A stretch of DNA of 64,000 nt from Embleya hyalina (GCF_003967355.1 NZ_BIFH01000029.1:124001-188000), one strand, 5' to 3'. Positions 8,220 to 17,997 are shown, numbered from the stretch's first letter. Translations and numbers: made by a program. Notes: generated from the sequence alone by a model not told the origin.

Positions 8220-9560
8220 TTATCCCGGCCGCCCGACGCCGATGCGCTCGCGCAGCCAGTGATACGACGCCCTCGGCGTGCGGGTCCCGGTCGCGAAGTC
8301 GACATGGATCAGGCCGAAGCGCTGGTGATAGCCCTCGGCCCATTCGAAGTTGTCGAGCAGGGACCACACGTAATAGCCGCGCACGTCGATTCCCGCTTTG
8401 CCCGCCGCGGCCACCGCTGCGATATGGCCGTCGAGGAACGCGATGCGTTCCGGATCGTCCCGGCCCTCGGCGGTCGAGCAGCCGTTCTCGGTGATCCAGA
8501 TCGGCGGCAGCGCGTCCCCGTAGCGCGCGCCGAGTCCGGTCAACAGGGTGGTCAGCCCCTCCGGCACCACGGGCCAGTCGAACGCGGTGCGCGGCACACC
8601 GGTGATCTCCACCGTGGTGAAGGGCAGCGCGGCGTCCGGCTCGGCCGCGGCGATCACCGTCGGGTTGTAGTAGTTGACGCCCAGGCCGGTCAGCGAGCCG
8701 CCGATCAGGTCGAGGTCGCCGGATTCGACGAACGGCAGCGCGTCGCGGTCGTGGCCGTAGGCGGCCAGGTCCGGGTAGCGGCCGAGCAGCAGCGGATCGG
8801 TGAACAGTCGGTTGTGCAGGGTGTCGTAGGCGGCCGCGGCGGCGCGATCGGCCTCGCTCTCGCTCGCGGCCGTCACCGGGGTCAGGTTGTTGGACACCAG
8901 GACGCGCTCGGCGCCGGCGCCGCCCAGCACGCGTGCGGCCAGCCCGTGGCCGAGCAGTTGGTGGTGCGCGGCGGGCAGCGCGTCCAGGAGCAGCGCGTGA
9001 CCGGGTGCGTGCACGCCGAGCGCGTAGCCCCAGGCCATGTGGATGAAGGGCTCGTTGAGGGTGATCCAGGTGCGCACCCGGTCGCCGAGGCGGTCCGCCA
9101 CGTGCCCGGCGTAGTCGGCGAATCGGGCGGCGGTGTCCCGGGCGAGCCAGCCGCCGTCGTCCTCCAGGGCCTGTGGCAGGTCCCAGTGGAACAGCGTGGG
9201 GGTGGGTGTGATGCCGCGGGCGATCAGCGCGTCGACGAGGCGGTCGTAGAAGTCCAGGCCGGCCGGGTTGGGCCGGCCCCGGCCGTCGGGTTGTACGCGG
9301 GGCCAGGCGATGGAGAAGCGGTAGGCGTCCACGCCGAGGCCGGCCATCAGGTCGACGTCCTCGGCCCAGCGGTGGTAGTGGTCGCAGGCCACCGCGCCGG
9401 TGTGGCCGTCGCGGATCCGGCCGGGTTGGGCGCAGAAGGTGTCCCAGACCGAGGGGCCTCGGCCGTCCTCGTCGACCGCGCCCTCGATCTGGTAGGCGGC
9501 GGTGGCGGTACCCCAGGAGAACCCGGCGGGCAGGTCCCAGGGGGTGGCGGGGGACGTCAT
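8220..9560 (-). CDS. bgl: GH1 family beta-glucosidase
   Basis: A 446-residue glycoside hydrolase family 1 enzyme hydrolysing beta-glucosides by a retaining mechanism. The N-terminal signature FSWGTATAAYQIEGA, acid/base Glu in TLNEPF, nucleophile Glu in ITENG, and the substrate-site WSLLDNFEWAEGY are all present. There is no signal peptide, so the enzyme is cytoplasmic and would act on imported oligosaccharides; no sugar transporter is adjacent. GGAG lies 5 bases before the ATG. It is divergent from the fused ABC exporter. Confidence 0.95.
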   Translation of the reverse strand: MTSPATPWDLPAGFSWGTATAAYQIEGAVDEDGRGPSVWDTFCAQPGRIRDGHTGAVACDHYHRWAEDVDLMAGLGVDAYRFSIAWPRVQPDGRGRPNPAGLDFYDRLVDALIARGITPTPTLFHWDLPQALEDDGGWLARDTAARFADYAGHVADRLGDRVRTWITLNEPFIHMAWGYALGVHAPGHALLLDALPAAHHQLLGHGLAARVLGGAGAERVLVSNNLTPVTAASESEADRAAAAAYDTLHNRLFTDPLLLGRYPDLAAYGHDRDALPFVESGDLDLIGGSLTGLGVNYYNPTVIAAAEPDAALPFTTVEITGVPRTAFDWPVVPEGLTTLLTGLGARYGDALPPIWITENGCSTAEGRDDPERIAFLDGHIAAVAAAGKAGIDVRGYYVWSLLDNFEWAEGYHQRFGLIHVDFATGTRTPRASYHWLRERIGVGRPG

Positions 9561-9680
9561 GGCGGCTCCGTGGGTCGGCGGTGGGCGGGCGCGCCGGCGG
9601 CGCCGGGGCGCGGCCCATGATGGCCCGGTGGGTGTACGGGGTCCAGGGCTCGGTGTGCTTGTCCGAACATCGTTTCCTGG

Positions 9681-9702
9681 GTTAACAATTAGAATGGTTG
9701 AC
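9681..9702 (+). promoter_or_regulatory. MarR-like operator overlapping a leaderless promoter
   Basis: GTTAACAATT and AATGGTTGAC are mirror-image half-sites (8 of 10 positions) separated by AG. The -10-like hexamer TAGAAT (9690-9695) lies inside, placing transcription start at or next to the ATG at 9704. No Shine-Dalgarno sequence precedes that ATG, which fits a leaderless message. The form resembles MarR-family operators, but no MarR gene is in the window. Confidence 0.6.
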
Positions 9703-9703
9703 T

Positions 9704-12700
9704 ATGACAACCGGACCCGCGCCAGGCCGCCCCGAACACGGCTGGCTTCGCCGACTCATGGCGGCCTCGTGGCGGTATCGGAGCAGCGTGCTGATCGCGT
9801 TCGGCGCCTCCCTCGTGGGGATGGCCGTCACCGCGCTCGTACCGCTCGTCCAGCGCCGGGTGGTCGACGACGCGGTCGCGGGTGAGTTGGGCGACCTGGT
9901 GCCGCTGTCGATCCTGCTCGTGGGCGCGGCCCTGGTGACCTTCGGGTGCGCCTACGCGCGGCGCTATGTCGGCGGCAAGTTGTCCCTCGACGTGCAGTAC
10001 GACCTGCGCACCCGGATCTTCGGCGCGCTCTCCCGCCTGGACGGTGCCCGGCAGGACGAGTTGCAGACCGGACAGATCGTCAGTCGGGGCATCTCCGACG
10101 TGACCATGGTCCAGGGCTTCATGGCGATGATCCCGATGATGACCGGCAACGTGCTGCTGTTCGTCATCTCGCTCGGCGTGATGTTCTGGCTGTCCCCGCT
10201 GCTCACGGTGGTCTCGCTCGCGGTGGGTCCGGGGCTGTTCGCGGTGGCCTACCTGTCCAGGAAGCGGCTGTTCCCGGCCACGTGGCAGGCCCAGCAGGAC
10301 GCCGCCGCGCTGGCCGGGGTGGTGGAGAGCGCGGTCACCGGGGTGCGGGTGGTCAAGGGTTTCGGGCAGGAGGAGCAGGAGTTGGCCCGGCTCGAGACGG
10401 CCGGTCGCACGCTGTTCGCGTCCCGGTTGCGCTCGGTGCGGTTGAACAGCCGGTACACCCCGACGTTGTCCGCGATCCCCGCGCTCGGTCAGGTCGGCGT
10501 GCTCGCGCTCGGCGGGTGGCTGGCGGTGCGCGGGGAGATCACCCTCGGTACCTTCCTCGCCTTCTCCGCCTACCTGGGCCAGTTGGTCGGCCCGGTGCGG
10601 ATGTTGTCCGGTCTGCTGACCTTCGGCCAGCAGGCGCGGGCCAGCGTGGAGCGCATCTTCGAGGTGATCGACTCGCAGCCGATCGTGACCGAGAAGCCGG
10701 ACGCCGAGGTGTTGCCGGCGGTCGCCGCCTCGGTCGAGTTGGCGGACGTGCGGTTCGGCTACGTGGCCTCGCGTCCGGTGCTGGACGGGCTGTCGTTGCG
10801 GGTGGAGCCGGGTGAGACCTTGGCGCTGGTCGGCACGTCGGGATCGGGCAAGTCCACGGTGTCGATGCTGCTCCCCCGGTTCTACGACGTGCAGTCGGGC
10901 GCGATCCGGGTGGACGGGCGCGATGTGCGGGACCTGACCTTCGACTCGCTGCGCGCGGCGATCGGGCTGGTGATGGAGGACAGCTTCCTGTTCTCCGACT
11001 CGGTGCGCGCCAACATCGCCTACGGGCGGCCGGACGCGACCGACGAGCAGGTGCTCGCGGCGGCGCGGGCGGCCGAGGCGGACGAGTTCATCCGGGAACT
11101 GCCCGACGGCTACGACACGGTGGTCGGCGAGCAGGGCTTGACCCTGTCCGGCGGACAGCGGCAGCGGGTGGCGCTGGCCCGGGCGTTGCTCACCGATCCG
11201 CGCATCCTGCTGCTCGACGACGCCACCTCGGCGGTGGACCCCAAGATCGAGGCGGAGATCCACGCCACGCTGCACCGGGTGATGGCGGGGCGGACCACGA
11301 TCCTGGTCGCGCACCGTCGCTCGACGCTGGAACTGGCCGACCGGATCGCGGTGTTGGACCGGGGCCGGCTGGTGGACGTGGGCACCCACGACGAGTTGAC
11401 CGCGCGGTGTCCGCTGTATCGCCTGCTGCTGTCCGGGCCGGGCGACGACGCCGAGGGGGTGGACGCGCAACTTCCGTCGGCGCTCGCCGAGGCGGGCGCG
11501 TCCTCGGCCGGCGGGAACGGGGTGACTCCCGGGTTGTGGGATCGCGCGACGGCGTCGTCCGATGGCCCGGCGCGCAGCGCGAGTGCGGTGGCCCGTACCC
11601 GGACCGCGGGCGGTCCGGGGAGTTGGGCGGCGATGCTCCAGGCCACGCCCGAACTGCTGGCGCAGGTGGAGAAGTTGCCTCCGGCGACGGATACGCCCGA
11701 CGTGGACGACGTGGCGGCGCGGCGCTCGGACGCGGCGTTCGATCTGCGGTCGCTGCTGCGACCGTTCCGCTGGGCGCTGCTGCTCGGGTTCGTACTGGTG
11801 ATCCTGGACACCGGGGCCCAACTCGCGTTGCCGGCGCTGATCCGGGACGGGATCGACCGGGGCATCGACGACGGGGCCACCGGCGCGATCATGACGGTGT
11901 CGCTGATCGCCATCGTGATCGTGATGGCGGACTGGTTCGTCAACGTCGGGCAGGCGATGGTCGCGGGCCGCACCGGCGAGCGGTTGTTGTACACGCTGCG
12001 GGTGAAAACGTTCGCGCATCTGCAACGGCTCGGTCTGGACTACTACGAACGCGAGTTGTCCGGGCGGATCATGACCCGGATGACCACCGACGTGGACGCG
12101 CTGTCCACGTTCTTGCAGACCGGGCTGATCAGCGCGGTGGTCAGTGTGCTGACCTTCTTCGGGATCATGGTCGCGCTGCTCGTGCTCGACTGGGAGCTCG
12201 GGCTGATCGTGATGAGCGTGTTGCCGGTGTTGATCGCGGCGACGGTGGTGTTCCGGTCGCGGTCGTCGAAGGCGTATACGGAGGCACGCGAGAAGGTCAG
12301 CGTGGTCAACGCCGATCTCCAGGAGAACGTCGCGGGGTTGCGGGTGTCGCAGGCGTTTCGGCGCGAGGGGCGCAATTCGGAGCGGTTCGCCGAACGCAGC
12401 GACGACTACCGCGCGTCCCGGCTTCGGGCGCAGCGCTACATCGCGCTGTACTTCCCGTTCGGGCAGTTCCTGTCCAGCCTCGCGGCGGCGCTCGCGCTGA
12501 TCGTCGGGGCGCATCGGGTGGGCGGCGGGACGTTGTCGGCCGGTGCGTTGATCGCGTACCTGCTCTACATCGACATGTTCTTCTCGCCGATCCAGCAGCT
12601 CTCGCAGGTGTTCGACGGGTATCAGCAGGCGGCGGTGGGGCTGCGCCGGATCCGCGACCTGCTGCGGACGCCCACCACGACGCCGCCGCCGGCCACCGCG

Positions 12701-13534
12701 GTGCCGGTGCCGATCGGCGGGCTCAAGGGCGCGATCGCCTTCGAGAACGTGCACTTCGCCTACAACGCGCCCGCGTTCGCGGAGGCGGAAGCTGAGGCGG
12801 GCGCGGATGTGGGCGCGGCGTCGGTGGCCGCGGGGTCCCCCGAGGTGTTGTCGGGCGTGACGCTGCGGATCGAGCCGGGTGAGACGCTCGCGCTGGTCGG
12901 GCAGACGGGCGCGGGCAAGTCGACGCTGGTCAAGCTGGTGGCCCGGTTCTACGACGTGACGTCGGGCGCGGTGACCGTGGACGGGGTGGACGTCCGCGAC
13001 TACGACCTCGCGGCCTACCGGCACCGGCTCGGCATCGTTCCGCAGGAGGCGTATCTGGCCCCCGGCAGCGTCCGGGACGCCATCGCGTACGGCCGCCCGG
13101 ACGCGAGCGACGCCGAGGTCGAGGCGGCGGCCCGCGCGGTCGGCGCGCACGCGACGATCGCCGACCTGGCCGGGGGCTACCTCCACGACGTCGGCGAACG
13201 CGGCCGCAACCTGTCGGCCGGGCAACGCCAGTTGATCGCGCTCGCCCGGGCCTACCTGGTCGACCCGGACATCCTCCTGCTCGACGAGGCCACCGCCGCC
13301 CTCGACCTGGCCACAGAGGCCGCGGTCACCCGAGCCACGGAAACCCTCACCGGCCGCCGCACCACCCTGGTCGTGGCCCACCGCCTCACCACCGCCGCCC
13401 GAGCCGACCGCATCGCGGTAATCGACCGCGGCCGCCTGGTCGAACTCGGCACCCACACCGAACTCCTCACCAGACCCGGCCCCTACGCCTCCCTATGGGC
13501 AGCCTTCACCACCACCCCCAAACGCGCCGCCTAA
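9704..13534 (+). CDS. Fused (single-chain) heterodimeric ABC exporter
   Basis: A 1,276-residue polypeptide with order TMD-NBD-linker-TMD-NBD, so both halves of a type IV ABC exporter are in one chain. NBD1: Walker A GTSGSGKST (about 377), LSGGQRQRVALARA, Walker B LLLDDATSA, in which Asp replaces the catalytic Glu. NBD2: Walker A GQTGAGKST (about 1063), signature LSAGQRQL, Walker B LLLDEATAALD with the Glu. The two deviations (NBD1 Walker B and NBD2 signature) belong to the same composite ATP site, so one site is likely degenerate and one catalytic. The inter-half linker (about residues 585-675) is polar and low in conservation marks. ATG 9704 is chosen over a TTG two codons upstream. The substrate is unknown; drug or lipid export is typical of relatives. 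Confidence 0.9.
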   Translation: MTTGPAPGRPEHGWLRRLMAASWRYRSSVLIAFGASLVGMAVTALVPLVQRRVVDDAVAGELGDLVPLSILLVGAALVTFGCAYARRYVGGKLSLDVQYDLRTRIFGALSRLDGARQDELQTGQIVSRGISDVTMVQGFMAMIPMMTGNVLLFVISLGVMFWLSPLLTVVSLAVGPGLFAVAYLSRKRLFPATWQAQQDAAALAGVVESAVTGVRVVKGFGQEEQELARLETAGRTLFASRLRSVRLNSRYTPTLSAIPALGQVGVLALGGWLAVRGEITLGTFLAFSAYLGQLVGPVRMLSGLLTFGQQARASVERIFEVIDSQPIVTEKPDAEVLPAVAASVELADVRFGYVASRPVLDGLSLRVEPGETLALVGTSGSGKSTVSMLLPRFYDVQSGAIRVDGRDVRDLTFDSLRAAIGLVMEDSFLFSDSVRANIAYGRPDATDEQVLAAARAAEADEFIRELPDGYDTVVGEQGLTLSGGQRQRVALARALLTDPRILLLDDATSAVDPKIEAEIHATLHRVMAGRTTILVAHRRSTLELADRIAVLDRGRLVDVGTHDELTARCPLYRLLLSGPGDDAEGVDAQLPSALAEAGASSAGGNGVTPGLWDRATASSDGPARSASAVARTRTAGGPGSWAAMLQATPELLAQVEKLPPATDTPDVDDVAARRSDAAFDLRSLLRPFRWALLLGFVLVILDTGAQLALPALIRDGIDRGIDDGATGAIMTVSLIAIVIVMADWFVNVGQAMVAGRTGERLLYTLRVKTFAHLQRLGLDYYERELSGRIMTRMTTDVDALSTFLQTGLISAVVSVLTFFGIMVALLVLDWELGLIVMSVLPVLIAATVVFRSRSSKAYTEAREKVSVVNADLQENVAGLRVSQAFRREGRNSERFAERSDDYRASRLRAQRYIALYFPFGQFLSSLAAALALIVGAHRVGGGTLSAGALIAYLLYIDMFFSPIQQLSQVFDGYQQAAVGLRRIRDLLRTPTTTPPPATAVPVPIGGLKGAIAFENVHFAYNAPAFAEAEAEAGADVGAASVAAGSPEVLSGVTLRIEPGETLALVGQTGAGKSTLVKLVARFYDVTSGAVTVDGVDVRDYDLAAYRHRLGIVPQEAYLAPGSVRDAIAYGRPDASDAEVEAAARAVGAHATIADLAGGYLHDVGERGRNLSAGQRQLIALARAYLVDPDILLLDEATAALDLATEAAVTRATETLTGRRTTLVVAHRLTTAARADRIAVIDRGRLVELGTHTELLTRPGPYASLWAAFTTTPKRAA

Positions 13535-13681
13535 CCCCTCCGCCCGGCACGTAACCCCGAACACGAGCAAAACCCCAAGCCCACCCAACACCCGAATCCA
13601 ACACCGGCGCGGCAGGGCGGCCACCGCGCTGCTCGACGCCAAGGCCACAGCGGCCCACACCACCCAAGCCCAGCCCAAACA

Positions 13682-13983
13682 TTTCAGCCCGACCAACGCT
13701 TGAGGCCAAACAAAACCCAACCACCAGCCAAAACACACCCAACCCGACCAACACACGACGCCAACCCACCCACCAGCCAAAGCACTTCAGCCCGGTCAGC
13801 GCTTGAGGCCAAGCCAAACAAAACCCAACCACCGCCCAAAACACACCCAACCCGACCGGCACATGTGGCCAACCCACCCACCAACCGGAGCACTTCAGCC
13901 CGGCCGGCGCTTGAGGCCAAAGCCGAGCAAAACCCAACCGCCGGCCAAAACACACCCAGCCCGGCCGGCGGTTGAGGCCAATG
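13682..13983. repeat. About 105-bp tandem repeat between convergent genes
   Basis: Three consecutive units begin at 13682, 13786 and 13894 (104 and 108 bases apart); the last is partial. Each starts TTCAGCCCGRNCNRCGCTTGAGGCCAA and continues with an extremely C/A-rich run (AAAACCCAACCACC, AAAACACACCCA). G and T are nearly absent from much of the plus strand. The core resembles the CAGCCCGTCCGGCGTTTGAGGAC-like interspersed repeat seen between genes in many Streptomyces genomes. Minus-strand ORFs here (repeated GLKCFGWWVGW-type peptides) are translations of the repeat. Confidence 0.8.
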
Positions 13984-13984
13984 C

Positions 13985-16525
13985 CTACTCGGCCGAAATC
14001 GAGCGCAGCACCGGCAACCGCGCAGCCCGCGCAGCGGGACGCGCTCCGGCCACCAACCCACCGACCGCGCCCACCACGACCAGCACCGCCAACTGCACCG
14101 AGGGAATCGCGAACGGCAGCGCCGCCCCCGTGTTCGCGCCGCCGATCGCGCGAATCGCCACCCACCCCAGGAACAGCCCGACCACGAGCCCGGCCGCGGC
14201 CCCGATCACCGCCACGAGCGTCGACTCCCAGCGCAGCGCCGACCGCACCTGGGCCCGGGCCGCCCCGATCGCCCGCAACAGGCCCAGTTCACGGGTGCGT
14301 TCGTGGGCCGCCAGGGACAGTGTGTTGGCGATCCCGCCCAGCGCGATCAGCAGCGCCAGCGCAAGGAGCACGTAGACCACCGCGACCAGCGTCTGCAACA
14401 TCTCCGCCCGGGCCGCCACGAACCCCTCCCGATCACGCACCGGGGGCGCGCCGTAGTCCTTGGCGATCCGCTGCACCTCGGCCTTGACCGTCCCCGTGGC
14501 CACACCCGGCGCCAGCCGCAGCACCGTCGCCGCGTCCAGGGCCGCGTCCGCGTGCGACTCCCACGCGGTGCGATCGATCAGATAGTCGCCGACGATCGCC
14601 GTGCGGTCGTACAGCCCCGTCACCGTGAAGCGCTGCCGCGCGCCGTCGGGGAAGGTGACCTCGGTCGTCGAACCGAGCACCCAGCCACGATCCTTCGCGG
14701 CGCTCTTCGACACGGCCATCCCGGCCGGGCCCAGTGCCGTCACCCGCCCGCCGGTCACGTCGAGGTTGAACAGCCGGTCCAACCGAGCCGAGTCGACGGC
14801 GAGCATCTGCCGGCTCTGCCCGTCCACGAGCGAGGTCGCGTTGCGCAGCCCGCTCACCGTCTCGACGCCCGGTATCTGCGCCGTCCGGCGCGTGAGTTCG
14901 GGGCTGTGTCCGCCACCGGCCCAGCCGGCGGGCGAGGAGCCGCCGATCACCAATTGCCCGGCGACCACCTTGCGGGTCTCCGCCCCGGAGCCCTCCTTGA
15001 GCGAGGCCGCGAACACCGCGAACACCGTCACGATCGTGATCCCGAGCAACATCGCCGTCGCCGCACCGGCGGTCCGACGCGGACTGCGCAGCAGGTTGCC
15101 CCGCGCCAACGCACCGGGCGCGCCGCGCAGTCGCGGCAGCAAAGCGGTCAGTGGGCCACCCGCGGCCCGGATGCCCGCCGGGGCGACCAGCAGGACCCCC
15201 GCGAGCACCGCCGGCGCCGCGACGGCCAGGCCCACCATGCCACCGCCGACGATGCCCATCCCGAGCCCGGCCGCGAGCAGCGCCAGTCCCGCGACGAGTC
15301 GACGCCGCGGCAACCGCGCCTGCTCGGCTCCCGCACCGCGCAGCGCCGTCACCGGCGCCACCCGCGACCCGCGCAGGGCCGGCACCAGCGCCGCGAACGC
15401 CGTCACCAGGATGCCCACCGGCAATACCGTCAGCGCCGTCGCCGCCTTGAAGACCAGCCCCCGAGCGGGCAGCGTGAAGCCGATCGTGGCGAACAACTCC
15501 TTCAGCCCGGCGGCCAGTCCGAGCCCGGCGGCCAGCCCGGCGGCGGACGCCACCACGCCGATCAGCAACGCCTCGATCAGCGCCTGCCGCAGCACCTGCC
15601 CACGGCTCGCGCCCAGCGCCCGCATCAGCGCGACCTCGCGGGTGCGCTGCGCGGCCACCACGGAGAAGGTGTGGTTGATCGAGAAGGCCGCGACCACCAG
15701 CGCGATCGCCGCGAACACGGTCAGGAAGGTGCGGAAGACCTTCAGGAAGCCGTCCTCGACGGCGTCGACCGCCTCCCCCGTGGCCGCCTTCCCGGGCAGC
15801 GCCTGGGTGTCGGCGGGCAGCGCCCGCTGGATCCGCCCGGCCAACTCCTTCTGGTCGGTGCCGGCCGCGGCCCGCACGGCGATCGTGCCGACCTTGCCCG
15901 GATCGCGCTGCACGTACCGGCGCGCCCCCTCGAGGTCGAAGGCGGTGTACGAGCCGCCGCCGAAGGCGTCCTCGTCGCCGAAGGTGGCGACGCCGACGAT
16001 CGTGACCGGGACCGGCCCCGGGGTCAGCACGGTGACCCGGTCGCCGGGGACGAGGTGTCCCTGTTTGGCGGTGGCCCGGTCGATCACCACCTCGTCGGAC
16101 TTGGCGGGGGCGCGCCCGGTGGCCAGCCGGTAGGGCGTCAGTGCCGGATCCGGCACCCAATTGCCCGCTGTCCTGGGGCCGTTGCCGGTGAGCGCCTTGC
16201 CGTCCTTGCCGACCACCTGGCCGTAGCCCTGGATGACCGGCTCGGCGGCGGCGACTCCCGGCACCGCCCGGACCCGGTCCACCAGCGCCGCGTCGATGCC
16301 GCCGCGCTGGCTGCCGGGCCGGTCGGTGACCGCGGTCGCGTTGCGCACCACCACGTCGGTGCCGGCTCCGCTGTCACGAATCAGCCCGCCGATGGACGAG
16401 CTCATGGTGTCGGCGAGCACGAGCGCGCCGGAGAGGAAGGCGGTGCCGAGCAGCACCGCGAGGGACAGTCCCACGAGCCGGCGTTTGCGGGCCCACAGGT
16501 TGGCGAGTGAGAGACGGATCAGCAT
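13985..16525 (-). CDS. FtsX-like ABC transporter permease
   Basis: An 846-residue MacB/FtsX-type permease. An N-terminal helix (LVGLSLAVLLGTAFLSGALVLADTM) is followed by an extracytoplasmic MacB-PCD region. The first FtsX helices lie at about 270-400 (FLTVFAAIALVVAAFSINHTFSVVAAQRTREVALMRALGAS), a second extracytoplasmic part follows, and a second FtsX domain is at the C-terminus (ALLIALGGIANTLSLAAHERTRELGLLRAIGA). The start lies 6 bases after the stop of the cognate ATPase gene, with GAGGGGAG upstream. Such systems export or mechanically transmit signals, often conferring resistance to cell-envelope-active compounds; the specific substrate is unknown. Confidence 0.9.
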   Translation of the reverse strand: MLIRLSLANLWARKRRLVGLSLAVLLGTAFLSGALVLADTMSSSIGGLIRDSGAGTDVVVRNATAVTDRPGSQRGGIDAALVDRVRAVPGVAAAEPVIQGYGQVVGKDGKALTGNGPRTAGNWVPDPALTPYRLATGRAPAKSDEVVIDRATAKQGHLVPGDRVTVLTPGPVPVTIVGVATFGDEDAFGGGSYTAFDLEGARRYVQRDPGKVGTIAVRAAAGTDQKELAGRIQRALPADTQALPGKAATGEAVDAVEDGFLKVFRTFLTVFAAIALVVAAFSINHTFSVVAAQRTREVALMRALGASRGQVLRQALIEALLIGVVASAAGLAAGLGLAAGLKELFATIGFTLPARGLVFKAATALTVLPVGILVTAFAALVPALRGSRVAPVTALRGAGAEQARLPRRRLVAGLALLAAGLGMGIVGGGMVGLAVAAPAVLAGVLLVAPAGIRAAGGPLTALLPRLRGAPGALARGNLLRSPRRTAGAATAMLLGITIVTVFAVFAASLKEGSGAETRKVVAGQLVIGGSSPAGWAGGGHSPELTRRTAQIPGVETVSGLRNATSLVDGQSRQMLAVDSARLDRLFNLDVTGGRVTALGPAGMAVSKSAAKDRGWVLGSTTEVTFPDGARQRFTVTGLYDRTAIVGDYLIDRTAWESHADAALDAATVLRLAPGVATGTVKAEVQRIAKDYGAPPVRDREGFVAARAEMLQTLVAVVYVLLALALLIALGGIANTLSLAAHERTRELGLLRAIGAARAQVRSALRWESTLVAVIGAAAGLVVGLFLGWVAIRAIGGANTGAALPFAIPSVQLAVLVVVGAVGGLVAGARPAARAARLPVLRSISAE

Positions 16526-16531
16526 CGGACG

Positions 16532-17311
16532 TCACTCCCCTCGGGCGCCGGCACCGGCGGCGACACGATCGAACGCCTTCATCCGGTCCAGCACCCGGTC
16601 CGGCGTCGGCGCCTCCATGTAGTCCGCTATGCGACCGTCGGCCAGGAACACCACGCCGTCCGCGTAGCCCGCCGCGACCGGATCGTGGGTGACCATCAGC
16701 ACGGTCTGCCCGAGTTCGTCCACGGCGTCGCGCAGCAGCGCCAACACCTCGGCGCCGGCCCGCGAGTCGAGGTTGCCGGTCGGCTCGTCCGCCATCACGA
16801 TCTCCGGCCGGCCGACCAGCGCCCGGGCCACCGCGACGCGCTGCTGCTGGCCGCCCGACAGCTCGCCGGGTCGGTGCTGCAACCGCTGCTCCAATCCGAC
16901 CGCGGCCACCACCCGATCCAGCCAGGCCGGGTCGGACCTGCGCCCGGCGAGCGACGCGGGCAGCACGATGTTCTCCAGGGCGGTCATGGTCGGCAGCAGG
17001 TTGAACGCCTGGAAGACGAAGCCGATCCGGTCCCGGCGCAGCCGGGTGAGCTGTCGGTCGCTCAACGAGCCGAGTTCGGTGTCGCCCAGGTAGACCGCGC
17101 CGTCGGTGACGGCGTCGAGGCCCGCCAGGCAGTGCAGCAGCGTGGACTTCCCGGATCCCGAGGGACCCATCACGGCGGTGAATCTGCCGCGCGGGAAGCC
17201 GATGGTGACATCGTCCAGGGCGCGCACGGTGGTGTCCCCCTCGCCGTGTACGCGGGACACGCGCACGGCGCGGGCCGCGTCCGGGACGGTGGGGTCGATG
17301 TTCGTGGTCAT
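16532..17311 (-). CDS. ABC transporter ATP-binding protein (MacB/LolD type)
   Basis: A 259-residue ATPase with Walker [11 protein letters not shown]-loop [16 protein letters not shown], signature [15 protein letters not shown], Walker [13 protein letters not shown] and H-loop [14 protein letters not shown]. This is the standard partner of FtsX-like permeases and lies directly upstream of one in the same operon. The ATG at 17311 is preceded by GAGGATC. The longer upstream open frame is dismissed because homology begins just after this ATG. Confidence 0.92.
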   Translation of the reverse strand: MTTNIDPTVPDAARAVRVSRVHGEGDTTVRALDDVTIGFPRGRFTAVMGPSGSGKSTLLHCLAGLDAVTDGAVYLGDTELGSLSDRQLTRLRRDRIGFVFQAFNLLPTMTALENIVLPASLAGRRSDPAWLDRVVAAVGLEQRLQHRPGELSGGQQQRVAVARALVGRPEIVMADEPTGNLDSRAGAEVLALLRDAVDELGQTVLMVTHDPVAAGYADGVVFLADGRIADYMEAPTPDRVLDRMKAFDRVAAGAGARGE

Positions 17312-17370
17312 GACGATCCTCGCGAGGAGTTGCGGGTGGACGGAAGGGAACGGGTGGCGCGCGGCGCGGA

Positions 17371-17997
17371 TCAGCCGGCGCCGGCGCGCTGGTGCGTGGG
17401 GTTGGCGGCGGACGTCGGGCCGGATCGGTCCGCGGCGCCGGTCGTGTCCTCGGCGCCGCCGGGGCGTCGACGCGGCCCGGACCGGCCGCGGGATCGATCG
17501 CCGGACGGTTTGAAGACGGACAGCGCCGTGGCGACGATCAGCGCGACCACCTGGAAGACCACCAGGACGATGTGCCAGGTCTGCAGCGGCGGCAGCGCGT
17601 CCGCGTTTCCGTCCGGGGCGCTGTGCGCGATCATCCGGTGCGCGAACTGGCTGATCACGCCCGCTCCGGCCACGATCACCGCGATGAGCAGCACGATCTT
17701 GACCTTGATCCACAGGTACCGCCACAGCCCCCACGGCGTGTTCAGGCACAACAGCACGCCGGTGACCAGCGCGAGCACGGCGAACGGTATGCCGCCGGTG
17801 AAGACGAAGACGCGCATGAGCCGATAGGCGCTGTGTTGCAGGGCGCGGTCGTCGGTCGTACGGCCCACGACCGCGATCGCCAGCATCACCCACTCGATGC
17901 CCAGGAGCCCGACGGCGAAGACGACGTGCGCGGAGTTGACGCCTCGGCGGACGGACTTCGAGTAGCGCCTGGTCCCGGTTGTCGGGGACGCGTTCAC
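17371..17997 (-). CDS. Multi-pass membrane protein, DUF2269-like
   Basis: A 208-residue protein with four hydrophobic segments (AHVVFAVGLLGIEWVMLAIAV, VFVFTGGIPFAVLALVTGVLL, IVLLIAVIVAGAGVI, LVVFQVVALIVATAL). A charged Arg/Pro/Gly-rich cytoplasmic tail of about 45 residues follows. The arrangement resembles DUF2269-type integral membrane proteins; the molecular function is unknown. The GTG start is fixed by AGGAGG 7 bases upstream. It precedes the ABC genes on the same strand by 59 bases and may be cotranscribed with them. Confidence 0.75.
   Translation of the reverse strand: MNASPTTGTRRYSKSVRRGVNSAHVVFAVGLLGIEWVMLAIAVVGRTTDDRALQHSAYRLMRVFVFTGGIPFAVLALVTGVLLCLNTPWGLWRYLWIKVKIVLLIAVIVAGAGVISQFAHRMIAHSAPDGNADALPPLQTWHIVLVVFQVVALIVATALSVFKPSGDRSRGRSGPRRRPGGAEDTTGAADRSGPTSAANPTHQRAGAG

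Noticed and set aside
13506-14165. Minus-strand ORF with repeated GLKCFGWWVGW-type peptides
   Set aside because: The repeats are the translation of the 105-bp intergenic DNA repeat; there is no ribosome site and it overlaps the 3' end of two real genes.
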